Positions 20,461 to 29,549 of a stretch of DNA of 29,549 bases are shown piece after piece; the stretch's first letter is position 1; each line of letters opens with the position of its first letter. The DNA is from Asterionellopsis glacialis (taxonomy: Eukaryota; Bacillariophyta; Plagiogrammaphyceae; Rhaphoneidales; Asterionellopsidaceae). Position numbers and translations under genes: made by a program. Below the pieces are notes generated by a model. That model was given only the letters and a program-made list of their open reading frames with translations, ran no database searches and was not told where the DNA came from. The stretch lies in NCBI GenBank assembly GCA_014885115.2, contig WKLE02003019.1, positions 1 through 29,549 on the forward strand. Reading direction: 5' to 3'.

Positions 20461-20582
20461 ATGGGCATTTTGTTAGGCCCATTTTTCTCAGCAAATTGAT
20501 ATCTGTCGTAGGTCTGTACCAAATTGTATAATGGTGAAGAGATTCAATTTCAGGAGAAATGGGCCTACTATGAGGCCCATTT
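20461..20582. repeat. Paired GGGCC hairpins
   Basis: AAATGGGCCT (20557-20566) and AGGCCCATTT (20573-20582) form a perfect 10-bp inverted repeat with a 6-nt loop. About 95 nt to the left, ATGGGC (20461-20466) and GCCCAT (20477-20482) make a similar, shorter fold. Possibly a foldback element or two related binding sites. Confidence 0.6.
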
Positions 20583-21016
20583 TAGGCTATAAAAAGGCCT
20601 GTTTTTCAGGACAACTTTTTTTTCCTGTGTGCCTTGATATTTTGGACACTTTTTTCAATCATTTCAATTTGGTTAGACATATTCAATATTGGAACTACAT
20701 TAATTTAAAAAAAAGAGGAGTGACATGGTAGTCCGCTTATTTATTATTGGACTTGTGCAACATCTATTCACTCCCCATCATTGATCACTAAAAAATGAGC
20801 AGTGGGCCTCCATTTTTTTTAGCCAACAACTGAAATGGTTTACATACCTATAATAGAGTAGTGTAAGTTATTGCATGATGCACCTGTAATTGCATCCCCT
20901 TTTAGGCCTTACCATAAGTGTCAGTGAACAAACAGGCCAGACCAAATACTAACCTTCAAGACACACCAAAACAGTCACGGAATATTACAGAATCTTAGTT
21001 TTATAGTTTTATTTTA

Positions 21017-21465
21017 CTACTTCACCCTTTTAAACTCTATTTGTATCAATGCAATTCCATTCATGAAGAAACTAGACTCTTCAAATTTGAAATGGATTAC
21101 ATCATGTTTCTGGATTGTTCTCAAATGTGTGCCTATAATTATTGGTTCCATTTCCTGAGTCCTGAAGTTCCTGTAGTTCCTGCTGAAATTCTGTAAACTT
21201 GTCTCCATATCAAACCTGATTTCCTGTGCTAACTTAATTAGAGCATCAATCATGCCATTGTCATGGTCTGGCCTCCTGTCATTTCATTGTGCTGCCCTAA
21301 ATCTGTCACATGCCAAAAATGCTTGTGCTACCTCCAATGTGACTTGAGCATTCATGCCAGGGTTCCTGCCAATGATGAAGTCCAAAGTTGCAAATTGATA
21401 TCCCAATTTTTATCTTGTGCCTACTAATACTCTCAAAGAAATGTCCTTGAGCACTATGATAATAT
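21017..21465 (-). pseudogene. Decayed coding relic 3
   Basis: Reading the minus strand in one frame gives YQFATLDFIIGRNPGMNAQV, TLEVAQAFLACDRFRAAQ, a stop, then DNGMIDALIKLAQEIRFDM, and a C-terminal part with EPIIIGTHLRTIQKHDVIHF ending at TAA 21019-21017. At least two stops interrupt it (one before KLGYQF). The amphipathic helical pattern continues across the stops, so this was probably protein-coding. Family unknown. Confidence 0.4.
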
Positions 21466-21819
21466 AGTATGTACCTGGTACAATACCAGGTGCCAAGGAA
21501 AGTCACAATACAAGCAATCTCTATTCTCTTTCCATTTGTATTCTTACTATGATATGGTGAATATGTGAATATCTTTAACCAGGGACACCCAGCAAAATGA
21601 GATTGTTTGCATATATTTCTACATTAGAATCATACTATCAGTCATGTTTTCCTTGTTATATGAGCTGTGTGGCTAGGTGGTGTATGAATTTTTAGCTAGC
21701 TTAAAGTAAATCCTACACATTTTTAATAGTATTTCATCCCCTCCTACTGACTGTAGACAATCAATGAGCTAAAAAAGTTTTGGGGGTAGTCTTGTCTGAT
21801 ATGAGGCCAACCCTTACTA

Positions 21820-21949
21820 CAAAAACAAAAACAAAAACAAAAACCTGTTTCCAACTACTGGCAGACCAGTTTGAGTTTTGTCACAGAGCACCAAATTTTG
21901 GCCTTACCACATGACAAAAACAAAAACAAAAATGCCAGGGTTGGAAACA
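21820..21949. repeat. AAAAAC tandem repeats within an inverted repeat
   Basis: (CAAAAA)4 at 21820-21844 and a shorter copy at 21915-21932, each preceded by a GGCC-A-CC-like segment. TGTTTCCAACTACTGGCA (21846-21863) is inverted against TGCCAGGGTTGGAAACA (21933-21949) with one base of slippage. Confidence 0.7.
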
Positions 21950-22590
21950 TCTTGAACCAATCAGATTCCTTATCTTAAAATCTGACTATCTTGGTCCTTC
22001 ATGTTCCATACAGATGCATATTATTATTGTTAGTCCTAATGTAGGACTGCTATCTGTGTGTATGGTACCTTTCATAATTTGGATTTGATTTTGGTCCACC
22101 CACCATGACAATTGACGTGATCATTTATACTTCATTGAGAAAAAAATGAGAAACAACAATCTTCCAAGCATAATATAAATAGATGGCAAACAAAAGATAG
22201 AAAAAGAGGAAAGTTGGTTTATTGTCATGCATTTTTACAATTGTTGTGTAGTATGACTCTTTGACAAAAGTTGTGATTTTGCATTGTTATCTGTGTCTAC
22301 ATCTATGTAAAGCACCAGCACACAACACAGAAGATCCACCAATATCGTCAGATATACCATCAAAATGAAAGGTTTATTATTGTCTTCTTGTCAGCATCAT
22401 GATTTTGATTGTGGTTGTTGTCTGTTCTGTTGTTGCTGTAGTGTCATTCAGTTACAACAAAGTCCTATGCATGGTTGGTCAAGATATGGATATGGATTTT
22501 ATGCAAGAGTGTCATAGTGGCAGTGTGGTCAGTTTTGTCATGACCTTGCCTTAGTACAAAACCAAGGTTCACTTTTGTAATATTTGGCTT

Positions 22591-22613
22591 TCAGTTTTGT
22601 AGAACAAAACTGA
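22591..22613. repeat. Perfect 10-bp inverted repeat
   Basis: TCAGTTTTGT (22591-22600), loop AGA, ACAAAACTGA (22604-22613). A short hairpin in gene-poor DNA; role unknown. Confidence 0.8.
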
Positions 22614-23442
22614 AATTGTACTCATAATCACTTATTGTCTGTGCTTGGTTTGTTTTTGTCTTTTTGTCCTTTAGGGTGAAACAGTGAAGTAGAAAAAAAT
22701 GGCAACATTTTTTAAAAATCTAGATGACAAAGCACGGAGAATCGGAGCTCTAGAATCGGTTCCCAGGCGGGTGTGGCAATAAAAAGGGAAATTGGGGAGT
22801 GTTTCTGAACGGACATAAATAATCATACTATATACCTTAAAAAATTATACCAGGTACTGCTCTCGACAGTATCTAACCTACAGAATAGTCAGTATCATTT
22901 ATTTTTCAGGTATGCGTACTTGCAATAATTGTTAATACAAAATTGAAAGAATAATTTTTTGATACAACATTCTCAATTCGGAAAGTTTCATGTTCTGTGA
23001 CATGCTCCTCAGCCGTTGGCTCAAGTGTTCTTTTAAATAATGACTATTGAATTTTCCATTGTTATAATCCAGCCACGTGTGCACTTGATAATTGAAGCTT
23101 TTTAACGGGACTCCCTCTCCGGGACTCTGTTCTCAAACAAAAAATAATTGAATGTCTAGCGTACTACATTCACTGTAATATTGTCTTTATTATTGTTCGA
23201 TGGGCTAACCGTTTGTTACAAACTAATCAACAGTATTTACACACAGATCTGGCAAGATCGCAACAAAAACAAGAAAGTTCGCATTTCTGATAGTACCAGG
23301 TACCTGGCATGTGCTTCCACTTTCAAAAAAGTATTTGAAAATATTCAGAAACACACCACCTCTTCACCATTAATACAGTACTACGATCTGAACTGCATTG
23401 TTTTCATGTCCTACGCATGAGTTTTGGAAATAGGAAAACACG

Positions 23443-25335
23443 ATGTCGCGTATTCTTGGAAATGATGATTATTATGCAGGAGATCTTGATACTGATGTAG
23501 ATTACGCTGATACAGTGTGTTCGACTTCGTTGCTTTCATTCTTGAACGGAGCAACGAATGCAAAGGATGTTTGTGATGGCTACATGAATGCTTATGAAGG
23601 TGCCGGTTGCCAAACTGATGATGTCTCCGCTGATTATTCATCTCAAGCCTCCTCTGGTGATAATTTTCAATGTTGCCGCACTCTACGAAATCACTACGAT
23701 GAATATTGCCAAAACCGCTACAATGGACTCATAAGTAACGAAGTTTTGCTTCTAGTGGTTACAATACTTATAGCTAGTGAAATTGCCAAGGGGCTAGTCA
23801 AACAAAGGGGTATTCATTGGCTACCTGATGCAGCCGTATGTATTATTGTTGGTTCTTTGTTTGGTTTTATTGCGCATTGGATACCTTGGTTTAGTTTGGA
23901 TGACCTACCTTTTGACAGTGGGTTGTTGGTTAGTGTGCTACTCCCTCCCATCATATTGGAAGCTGCCCTCAGTATAGATAAAAGGAGCTTTCGGAAAAAC
24001 CGTTTGGCGATATTTATGTTTGCCATTATAGGAACTCTTGTGAGTTCTTTCCTCACAGGATTCATGGTGTATTCCCTTTCACGTATAAGCAGTAGCGAGT
24101 CTCTTCCACTCCTTGATTCAGTTGTTTATGGAACTTTGATTTCCTCTATTGATCCAGTTGCAATTTTAAGTGTCCTTGGAACCCTGAACGTTGGAAAGAC
24201 GGAGGTAATATACATGCTTGTGATTGGCGAAAGTCTTTTAAATGATGGTGTAGCAATCACTCTTTTCAGGTCTCTCGTAAATAAATATGGTGGTGACAAT
24301 GAAATAGACTCGAGCGAATTTTTTGAAGCTATGGCTAATTTCCTTATTGTTGGAATCGGCTCAGTCTCTATAGGGTTGGTGTGTGGTTTACTTTCACTCC
24401 TTTTTTATCGGTCTCTGCATGGCGTTCTAAGCCCAGTTCTTGAGGTTTCAAGTTTTCTTCTCTGGGCGTTTTTCCCATATTACATTGCGGATGCTGTGGA
24501 GTGGTCCGGTATTGTTGCAATTGTGACAATTGGATTCTTTATGGACACTTACGTTGCTGCTCCAGCTAAACAACTGAATGAGGAACAAGAAAAGGGAACC
24601 GGTTCAGAATTTATCCTTGATATTAGGAAAGATGTCTATGTGGAGCTTGCAGAACAAAAACAAAAAAAATTGAAGCGAAGCGCTAGTGATAGTTCGAGTG
24701 TCTCTTCGTTTGAAGCGATCTTGATAAATGGCAGACTTCGGATGTCGAAGGAGGCCGATCGACATGTGCGTTTTGTTGTTCATTTGGCTGCTTCTTTGGC
24801 GGAGAATTCTATATTCGTCTATCTTGGACTATTTCTCTTTAGTTCGCATTATGATTGGGACCCGACTCTCGTTTCCATCGGAGTTTTCTCCTGCATAATC
24901 TGTAGAGCTCTCATGGTCGTTCTTGTGAGCTTTGCAATTTATGGGATGTCAGTTGTGTCACGACGAATAATCTTCAGTTCATCCGCTTGTTGTGGCGATG
25001 TGGAAACGCCTCGTGCTAGTAAGGCTGTCGAAACTTTGATGCAAGGTAAAACACAGGTCGTTTTAGTCTTGGCTGGTTTAAGGGGGGCCGTTTCTTTGGC
25101 GCTGGTCGAAGATATACCAATTTACAATGCACTGACGGGACGAGGAACGATCTACAAACCTGCTCTGAAAGCAATGACTTCAGCATCGATTATTTGTACA
25201 GTGTTTATTTTGGGCGGAAGTTCGTATTATTTACTGCCCATGTTGGGTATCAAGCCACAGAAAAAATCATCCGAAAACAACAACATGGCATCTGATTCTT
25301 ATGATTCTCCTTCTTTAAAAGCATTATCGACATGA
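23443..25335 (+). CDS. Na+(K+)/H+ exchanger, CPA1/NHE family (630 aa)
   Basis: It exchanges Na+ or K+ for H+ across a membrane, setting pH and ion balance. Seen in order: LLPPIILEAALSI (166-178), the classic NHE third-helix motif; SSIDPVAILSVL with Asp237-Pro238; IGESLLNDGVAITLF with Asn267-Asp268, the electroneutral ND pair; LAENSIFVYLGL with Glu454; and GLRGAVSLAL with Arg547. About a dozen hydrophobic segments run from about 97 to 602. The first 96 residues are acidic with six Cys (26, 44, 56, 77, 78, 89), probably lumenal or extracellular and disulfide-linked. A hydrophilic insert at about 374-441 contains a Ser-rich KRSASDSSSVSS. The C-terminal tail is short (about 28 aa), unlike the long regulatory tails of animal plasma-membrane NHEs. 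One exon. Family firm; membrane location and ion preference undecided. Confidence 0.93.
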   Translation: MSRILGNDDYYAGDLDTDVDYADTVCSTSLLSFLNGATNAKDVCDGYMNAYEGAGCQTDDVSADYSSQASSGDNFQCCRTLRNHYDEYCQNRYNGLISNEVLLLVVTILIASEIAKGLVKQRGIHWLPDAAVCIIVGSLFGFIAHWIPWFSLDDLPFDSGLLVSVLLPPIILEAALSIDKRSFRKNRLAIFMFAIIGTLVSSFLTGFMVYSLSRISSSESLPLLDSVVYGTLISSIDPVAILSVLGTLNVGKTEVIYMLVIGESLLNDGVAITLFRSLVNKYGGDNEIDSSEFFEAMANFLIVGIGSVSIGLVCGLLSLLFYRSLHGVLSPVLEVSSFLLWAFFPYYIADAVEWSGIVAIVTIGFFMDTYVAAPAKQLNEEQEKGTGSEFILDIRKDVYVELAEQKQKKLKRSASDSSSVSSFEAILINGRLRMSKEADRHVRFVVHLAASLAENSIFVYLGLFLFSSHYDWDPTLVSIGVFSCIICRALMVVLVSFAIYGMSVVSRRIIFSSSACCGDVETPRASKAVETLMQGKTQVVLVLAGLRGAVSLALVEDIPIYNALTGRGTIYKPALKAMTSASIICTVFILGGSSYYLLPMLGIKPQKKSSENNNMASDSYDSPSLKALST

Positions 25336-25908
25336 ACATCAACAACGTTTGTATAGATTCAGTCTCTTTATGATATTTATAATCCCAAGGAGTTGTTTGA
25401 AAAGTGATTCTCGCAGAATTTCTACCGAATTCTTGAAATGAACATTAAGTTTTTAAAAGCAACGTGACTTGCTATCACTAGTCTTCTGTAGCAAGCAATG
25501 TAAAATAAAATCCCTGTATTAGAAGAATCCAAATGAGAAACTCATTTTCTTTCGTGCGCTTCGATATGATCTATGAAAGAGTGTTCTAGAACCTGTCAGT
25601 CGTTCGCAACTTTTGTCGTGCAACACGTCAGTCCTTCAAACCGCATGAGTCTCTTACGAAGCAATTGGTATCTTTCCCTGTAGATGAGAAGTGTACGCAG
25701 AGCACAGCAATATTGTCACGGCGGTTCAACAACAGTGAAGGGAATCTACACTCATTTTGAATTTCTGTGTGCATCCGTCAGCAGTCGGCAGTCGATCAAG
25801 AGAGCCCGTAGAATCCAAAGGTCAAGAGGCTGGTCACAGAATCTGCAGAGCCTCGATGACACACAATAGTGACAGACGCAGACAAGTTGAATCAATCTGT
25901 TCGTCACC
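25336..25908. other. Intergenic spacer
   Basis: This 573-nt spacer between the exchanger and the lumen protein gene should hold the exchanger's 3' end and the promoter and leader of the next gene. Overlapping frames at 25684-25869 show no protein-like pattern. No element stands out. Confidence 0.45.
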
Positions 25909-26793
25909 ATGATGCCCAAGCTATCAACTACTTGCCTCTTCTTCTTCGTTTCCCTCCACCTCAAGGTATCTGGTGCCTTTCTCGTTGGATCTTCCAATCA
26001 GAATCAACAGTTGCAAAACCAACCTACAACGACAACTCTCGCCTCTACCAAAAATTGCAATAGTAACAATGTTGACATTGATGTCAACTTTGCTGACAGA
26101 CGACAATTCCTTCAAAAAGCTGTCATGGTCACTGCAGCTAGTTCCACAATTTTTAGCACAGAAGCGATGATCTCTCCTGCATTTGCTGGAACATTTACAC
26201 CTGGTGGTACTCTTGTAGAACGAGATGTTGGTGCGACTGTGGGTAATCCTGAAGCCTCACCTAGTCGAAAGTTTGATAATGCCAATGTGCTGTTTGGTCA
26301 AGATCATTACTTCAAATTTGGCGTCGCGGCACCTTGGATTGAAGCTGGTTCAACAGAATTTCCGAAAACTATGCCATTTACACTATCTCAGCAAAGGTAT
26401 GATGCATTGAAAAAATATGGTACTCGTGTCACGGCAGGTGCGAAGGTGCTTGATGGTTTAGGTGATGTAATCATGGCATCATCCGGGGCAAAGGATTTTG
26501 AAAGCCGAATTTCAGAAGCTGCAGCACCTGAATATGCTCTCCGACCAATGGGACTCATGGCTAATGGATTCTTAGCATCTGAAAATACAGGAACAACGAA
26601 TGAGTTATTGTTGGCTCGTTGGTATATCAATGAAATATATCTTGATATTGGGGACATGCGTTCAGCATCGAGTCCGGAAGAAGCAATGAAATCCTACATT
26701 GCTGCTAAAAAGGCAGCCAATTCTTATCTTAACTTGCTCAATAGAGTAATTACATCGAAAATTGGGGATAAGTTTGAATTATTGACTATCTAA
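25909..26793 (+). CDS. Thylakoid-lumen protein with bipartite plastid plus Tat signal (294 aa), function unknown
   Basis: The N-terminus is a signal peptide (CLFFFVSLHLKVSGA) with a predicted cut before Phe24 (SGA/FLVG), an ASAFAP-type site for a secondary plastid. A Ser/Thr/Asn-rich transit region follows. Then comes DRRQFLQKAVMVTAASS, a twin-arginine signal (Arg64-Arg65), ending in AFA at 91-93. The mature part of about 201 aa should therefore lie in the thylakoid lumen. It begins GTFTPGGTLVERDVGATVGN, has an aromatic stretch (LFGQDHYFKFGVAAPWIEAG) and a helix-rich C-terminal half (SQQRYDALKKYGTRVTAGAK, MKSYIAAKKAANSYLNLLNR). A helical bundle of the kind seen in PsbQ-like photosystem proteins is possible but not shown. 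One exon. ATGATG at the start; the first is used. Targeting firm; role unknown. Confidence 0.85.
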   Translation: MMPKLSTTCLFFFVSLHLKVSGAFLVGSSNQNQQLQNQPTTTTLASTKNCNSNNVDIDVNFADRRQFLQKAVMVTAASSTIFSTEAMISPAFAGTFTPGGTLVERDVGATVGNPEASPSRKFDNANVLFGQDHYFKFGVAAPWIEAGSTEFPKTMPFTLSQQRYDALKKYGTRVTAGAKVLDGLGDVIMASSGAKDFESRISEAAAPEYALRPMGLMANGFLASENTGTTNELLLARWYINEIYLDIGDMRSASSPEEAMKSYIAAKKAANSYLNLLNRVITSKIGDKFELLTI

Positions 26794-28998
26794 CATTAAA
26801 ATAAATTTCAAAATTAGGCACACCAGCTTTCTGACATGAAAAGATAGGCACAAAGGCAACGTTGATGAACCAGAGCACAAACATGTCGTAATGGTATCAT
26901 ATTTTGTGTATTTACAATAAATCTTAGCGATGCATTAGAGTTCCAATCAGGTGATTACAAGAAGCATTTTATTACATGTCATTTGTAAAATAGTGTTTCA
27001 AAGCAAAGCATGAACCAAAACAATGCTTTTGTGTTTCACATAATTATGCTCCTTATCGTGAAGTATTAAAATCCAAGTACAGCAGAACCTTTTTCAAACT
27101 ATGTACTGAAATACATCAGCAAAAATATATCTTAAAAGAGAGCTGCAAGATAGAATGTTTGAATCATTGAGTCATAAAAACACCTTGGAAAGATAGAAAC
27201 AATAAGTAGAATGACAACGCATTGTCCCATCAATGTACGTACAGCAAGATAGGAACAGTCTTGAAGGTACTTCTCTTTTTATATTTTTGATAAAGAGGGG
27301 AAAAGTTCAAACTATGCTTGGTGGAGGAGTAGGATATATAGAAAGTGAACATCCAAAACCTCACCCCTCCCCACGCCCCAAAAAAGAAAGAAAATAAAAC
27401 AAAAACCGAGTGCTCTAGAGGACCTAAAATACATCACCTGACTTCAGGTTTCAGACTTTACTCTCAAAAGTGGGTCTGCAGGTTGGCCCACATCCATAAT
27501 GAATCAATGAATTGGGGGCAGTTTAAGACAAATTATATTTAAAAGGGTTTCTCCTTTACATGATTCAGAATACCTTCTCCAAGAGCAATTAACAATCAAT
27601 CATGAGAATGAATTGGAATCTTGAAAAATTGTGATTGCTTTGAAAGATGGATCAAGATTTTTACGATCGATGTAAGACTGGCTCGTGAAATAATTTTTTC
27701 AATACCTTCATATTAGGTTATGAGGATAGGGCCATAGTAGGTGTCAAGTTTAGGAGTTCTCACTCGTACGTACTCATGGAAGGAAATATTAGTCTTTGAT
27801 CATGTATTTCCAAAATGAGATATACTTATAGACAAAGAAGTTTGAGATGTGAAGTATTAAATTACTGAGTGTGTCATTATGGAAATATCAGAAATGTCTG
27901 ACGTATCAACAGAAACTATTTTCTGATTGTGACCTGTTTTCGGAATCGCACTATGAGTACACAATTGGACCCAAACACTTTTATTTTTCAGTACAAAATG
28001 ATGATTGACACATGTACAAATGATTATTCTTTTTTTACGGTGTAAATTCAGACATCTTGATTCACGGATCAGAAAAGACAAGATACCTGTCGTAGCGCAT
28101 TGCGAAAGATTTGTATGAGTAATTTAGAAGCATCAAAATGGAAGCATGCACGAGTAACAAGATCAGAGTCTTCATTTGCAAACTCTTTGGTCACATATGA
28201 TATTTCGTGTATTACTACGTGACTTGCTAAATAATACGTGAGTATATTCTTCAGTATGATAAATAGTATAGTACTTGGATAAGATTAGTGGGAGTAGTAA
28301 GTAGTGTCTGAACCAGGTACTGAAGTTTCATTCTTTGAGAGAAAACTACGATTAACTTCAACAAGTCATATATCTAAATAATAGCCTCAAACCCTTGCTT
28401 CAAAGTAAGGGTGAATTGTAGAATTTACGTGTTTTTGTAAAAATCTGTTTTTTTTTTTCGACGAGAATAGAATGATACGGGTACCTGTACATCATGAAGT
28501 AACCAATAGGGAAACTCGACTCCTGGTAATAAGCTACATGAAGTTCTACAGGGTTCGTTTTCAATAAGGGCAGGGAACATACGAGAACAAGACAGAGAAA
28601 GTCCGGGGCAATATTAAAAGAATACCGGTCGTCCCGACTTAATTAAAGGCGCACCTGTATGACCACCTCTTGCTTTTCTGATCTTCTTCTGCTCCCTGTT
28701 ATTTTCGTCGATTTCTCCTTGTAAAATTGTGTAGCTTACTAAAAAGACATTGACCTCTCAATCTGGAGTAAGACTTAATTAGTACGTAAGCAAGCATTAG
28801 GCGGATTAAAAAATCGTAGACTATATAAAAAGACTTATTCATTATTGGTCTATCCGCCTTTTACTAACAAACCAACAAACTAAAACACGCAACAACTCTC
28901 TGTCATCTTCCATCAAGTCGACAACCAAGATCTAGATTTTAAAAAAGGACACGAGATTCAATGAAAGTGTATTCGTTTAATAGAAAAACTCAACAATC
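26794..28998. other. AT-rich spacer with promoter of the edge gene
   Basis: About 2.2 kb with no gene I can support. Short frames at 27345-27542 and 27857-28081 lack protein-like patterns. The right end holds a TATA-like box within an inverted repeat (listed separately) and an A-rich leader before the ATG at 28999. Confidence 0.5.
28799..28859 (+). promoter_or_regulatory. TATA-like box flanked by an 8-bp inverted repeat
   Basis: AGGCGGAT (28799-28806) and ATCCGCCT (28852-28859) are exact inverted copies 45 nt apart, and TATATAAAA lies between them at 28822-28830. The start codon of the edge gene is about 170 nt downstream, a plausible core-promoter distance. The repeats could be paired binding sites around the TATA box. 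Confidence 0.5.
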
Positions 28999-29549
28999 AT
29001 GAGAGGAATTACACAACAACTGATATCTAGACAACGAACTAGGAACCAAGAAAATCTTTTTGACGGTCTTTCTACAGCTCACAGTTCTCAATCATTTTCA
29101 GATGATGGTTACGATCACGCAACAGTAACGACAAGATCAGATAGAGAAAGCAATCCACAACATTGTGAAATAATCATGAATGACGAGAATGATGGAAGTG
29201 ATCATAGTATAGACATTTATGAAATAGAAAAGCAACACACTCCTCAACATTTGGACAACACTCAGAGTCATAGCAACCATGACAGTAATGCCAGCAACCA
29301 TAACAAAAGTAGAACAAGTGCCACCTTTGGACGGAGCATGAAATCTTTCCGACTCAAAAACAAAGTAAGAGCAATAGAAGACATAGAAAATGATGAAACG
29401 ACACCAATTTTGAATTATGAAGATGCCCGGAAGTGGTTAAGAGAAAACATGAAACAAGTTCAAACCAAGGAACAATACGAACAACTCTTTCTGAGTACTA
29501 ATAAAGAGGATATTCCTCCTAGAATACCCAACAATCCTGAACAATATTA
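28999..29549 (+). CDS. 5' part of a large unknown protein, cut by the window edge (at least 183 aa)
   Basis: The frame is open from the ATG at 28999 to the end of the window, 183 codons without a stop, so the gene continues to the right. The first 120 residues are polar and rich in Ser, Asn, Asp and His (HNKSRTSATFGRSMKSFRLK near residues 101-120), likely disordered. From about 139 the sequence changes: LNYEDARKWLRENMKQVQTK, then EDIPPRIPNNPEQY at the edge. This resembles the unit seen many times in algal and stramenopile proteins, of the form F-EAR--V--L---W--Y, followed by P--IP--P---Y. If so, a tandem array of such units may follow. The family match is from memory and is an inference; the open frame is seen. 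Confidence 0.7.
   Translation, partial: MRGITQQLISRQRTRNQENLFDGLSTAHSSQSFSDDGYDHATVTTRSDRESNPQHCEIIMNDENDGSDHSIDIYEIEKQHTPQHLDNTQSHSNHDSNASNHNKSRTSATFGRSMKSFRLKNKVRAIEDIENDETTPILNYEDARKWLRENMKQVQTKEQYEQLFLSTNKEDIPPRIPNNPEQY

Larger units (their letters stand above)
18745..23442. other. Gene-poor 4.7-kb spacer
   Basis: No intact gene is evident. The left 350 nt should hold the promoter of the VWA/Cache gene, including a CRE-like cluster. Two decayed coding remnants on the minus strand, several inverted repeats with GGGCC arms (20461-20582) and AAAAAC tandem repeats (21820-21932) lie further right. The final 300 nt are presumably the promoter of the Na+/H+ exchanger; open frames there (23181-23420) lack protein-like features. 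Confidence 0.5.

Noticed and set aside
21820..21932. Regularly spaced AAAAAC units considered as a CRISPR-like array
   Set aside because: The units are 6 nt with no spacers and the window is eukaryotic; this is a simple tandem repeat.
23181..23420. 79-codon frame just before the Na+/H+ exchanger
   Set aside because: It ends before the exchanger ATG in another context and shows no targeting or membrane pattern; probably 5' leader or promoter.
25909..26793. Naming the lumen protein PsbQ or Psb31
   Set aside because: The length and visible motifs do not let me choose; only the lumen targeting is supported.
1..29549. Bacterial or organellar origin of the window
   Set aside because: Spliceosomal introns, secondary-plastid presequences, a CCT domain and low gene density all point to a nuclear genome.

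Overview
The window looks like nuclear DNA of a diatom or a close photosynthetic stramenopile. Two proteins (the prolyl-tRNA synthetase and a lumenal protein) begin with a signal peptide whose predicted cleavage site is followed directly by Phe. This is the ASAFAP-type bipartite presequence used to cross the four membranes of a secondary red plastid. The other eukaryotic marks are GT-AG introns (three of 106-109 nt and one of 169 nt), a CCT-domain protein, an Na+/H+ exchanger, a VWA/Cache membrane protein, Ser/Thr/Gln-rich nuclear proteins and long AT-rich spacers. I see no operons, prokaryotic ribosome-binding sites or phage modules.

Layout. 1-3.5 kb: a secreted amidohydrolase-like gene carrying a nonsense codon and a frameshift, a doubtful exon on the minus strand, and a small two-helix membrane protein on the minus strand with a strong start context. 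3.5-6.6 kb: AT-rich spacer with a (TA)n tract and a T11G16 tract. 6.6-10.4 kb: a Gln/His/Ser-rich nuclear-type protein (minus) divergent from a two-exon prolyl-tRNA synthetase (plus), with an 841-nt spacer between them. 10.4-13.4 kb: spacer with a decayed coding remnant and a palindrome-rich stretch. 13.4-15.8 kb: a CCT-domain protein of 791 aa, preceded by a short upstream ORF whose stop overlaps the main start. 16.4-18.7 kb (minus): a four-exon VWA plus Cache single-pass membrane protein. The assembly gap (5 N) and the adjoining (GA)n and T/G runs lie wholly inside its third intron. 18.7-23.4 kb: gene-poor, with two decayed coding remnants on the minus strand, inverted repeats and a CRE-like cluster. 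23.4-25.3 kb: intronless CPA1-type Na+/H+ exchanger. 25.9-26.8 kb: thylakoid-lumen protein with a bipartite plastid signal plus a twin-arginine signal. 26.8-29.0 kb: spacer. 29.0 kb to the edge: the 5' part of a gene that runs out of the window.

The genes are independently promoted and do not form one pathway. Plastid function (aminoacylation, lumen protein), ion transport and sensing, and transcriptional regulation are all represented. I found no clear new multi-gene system. The most informative points are the dual-start architecture of the prolyl-tRNA synthetase, the gene model that bridges the gap, the right-edge partial gene, the overlapping upstream ORF of the CCT gene, and the decayed coding relics in the spacers.
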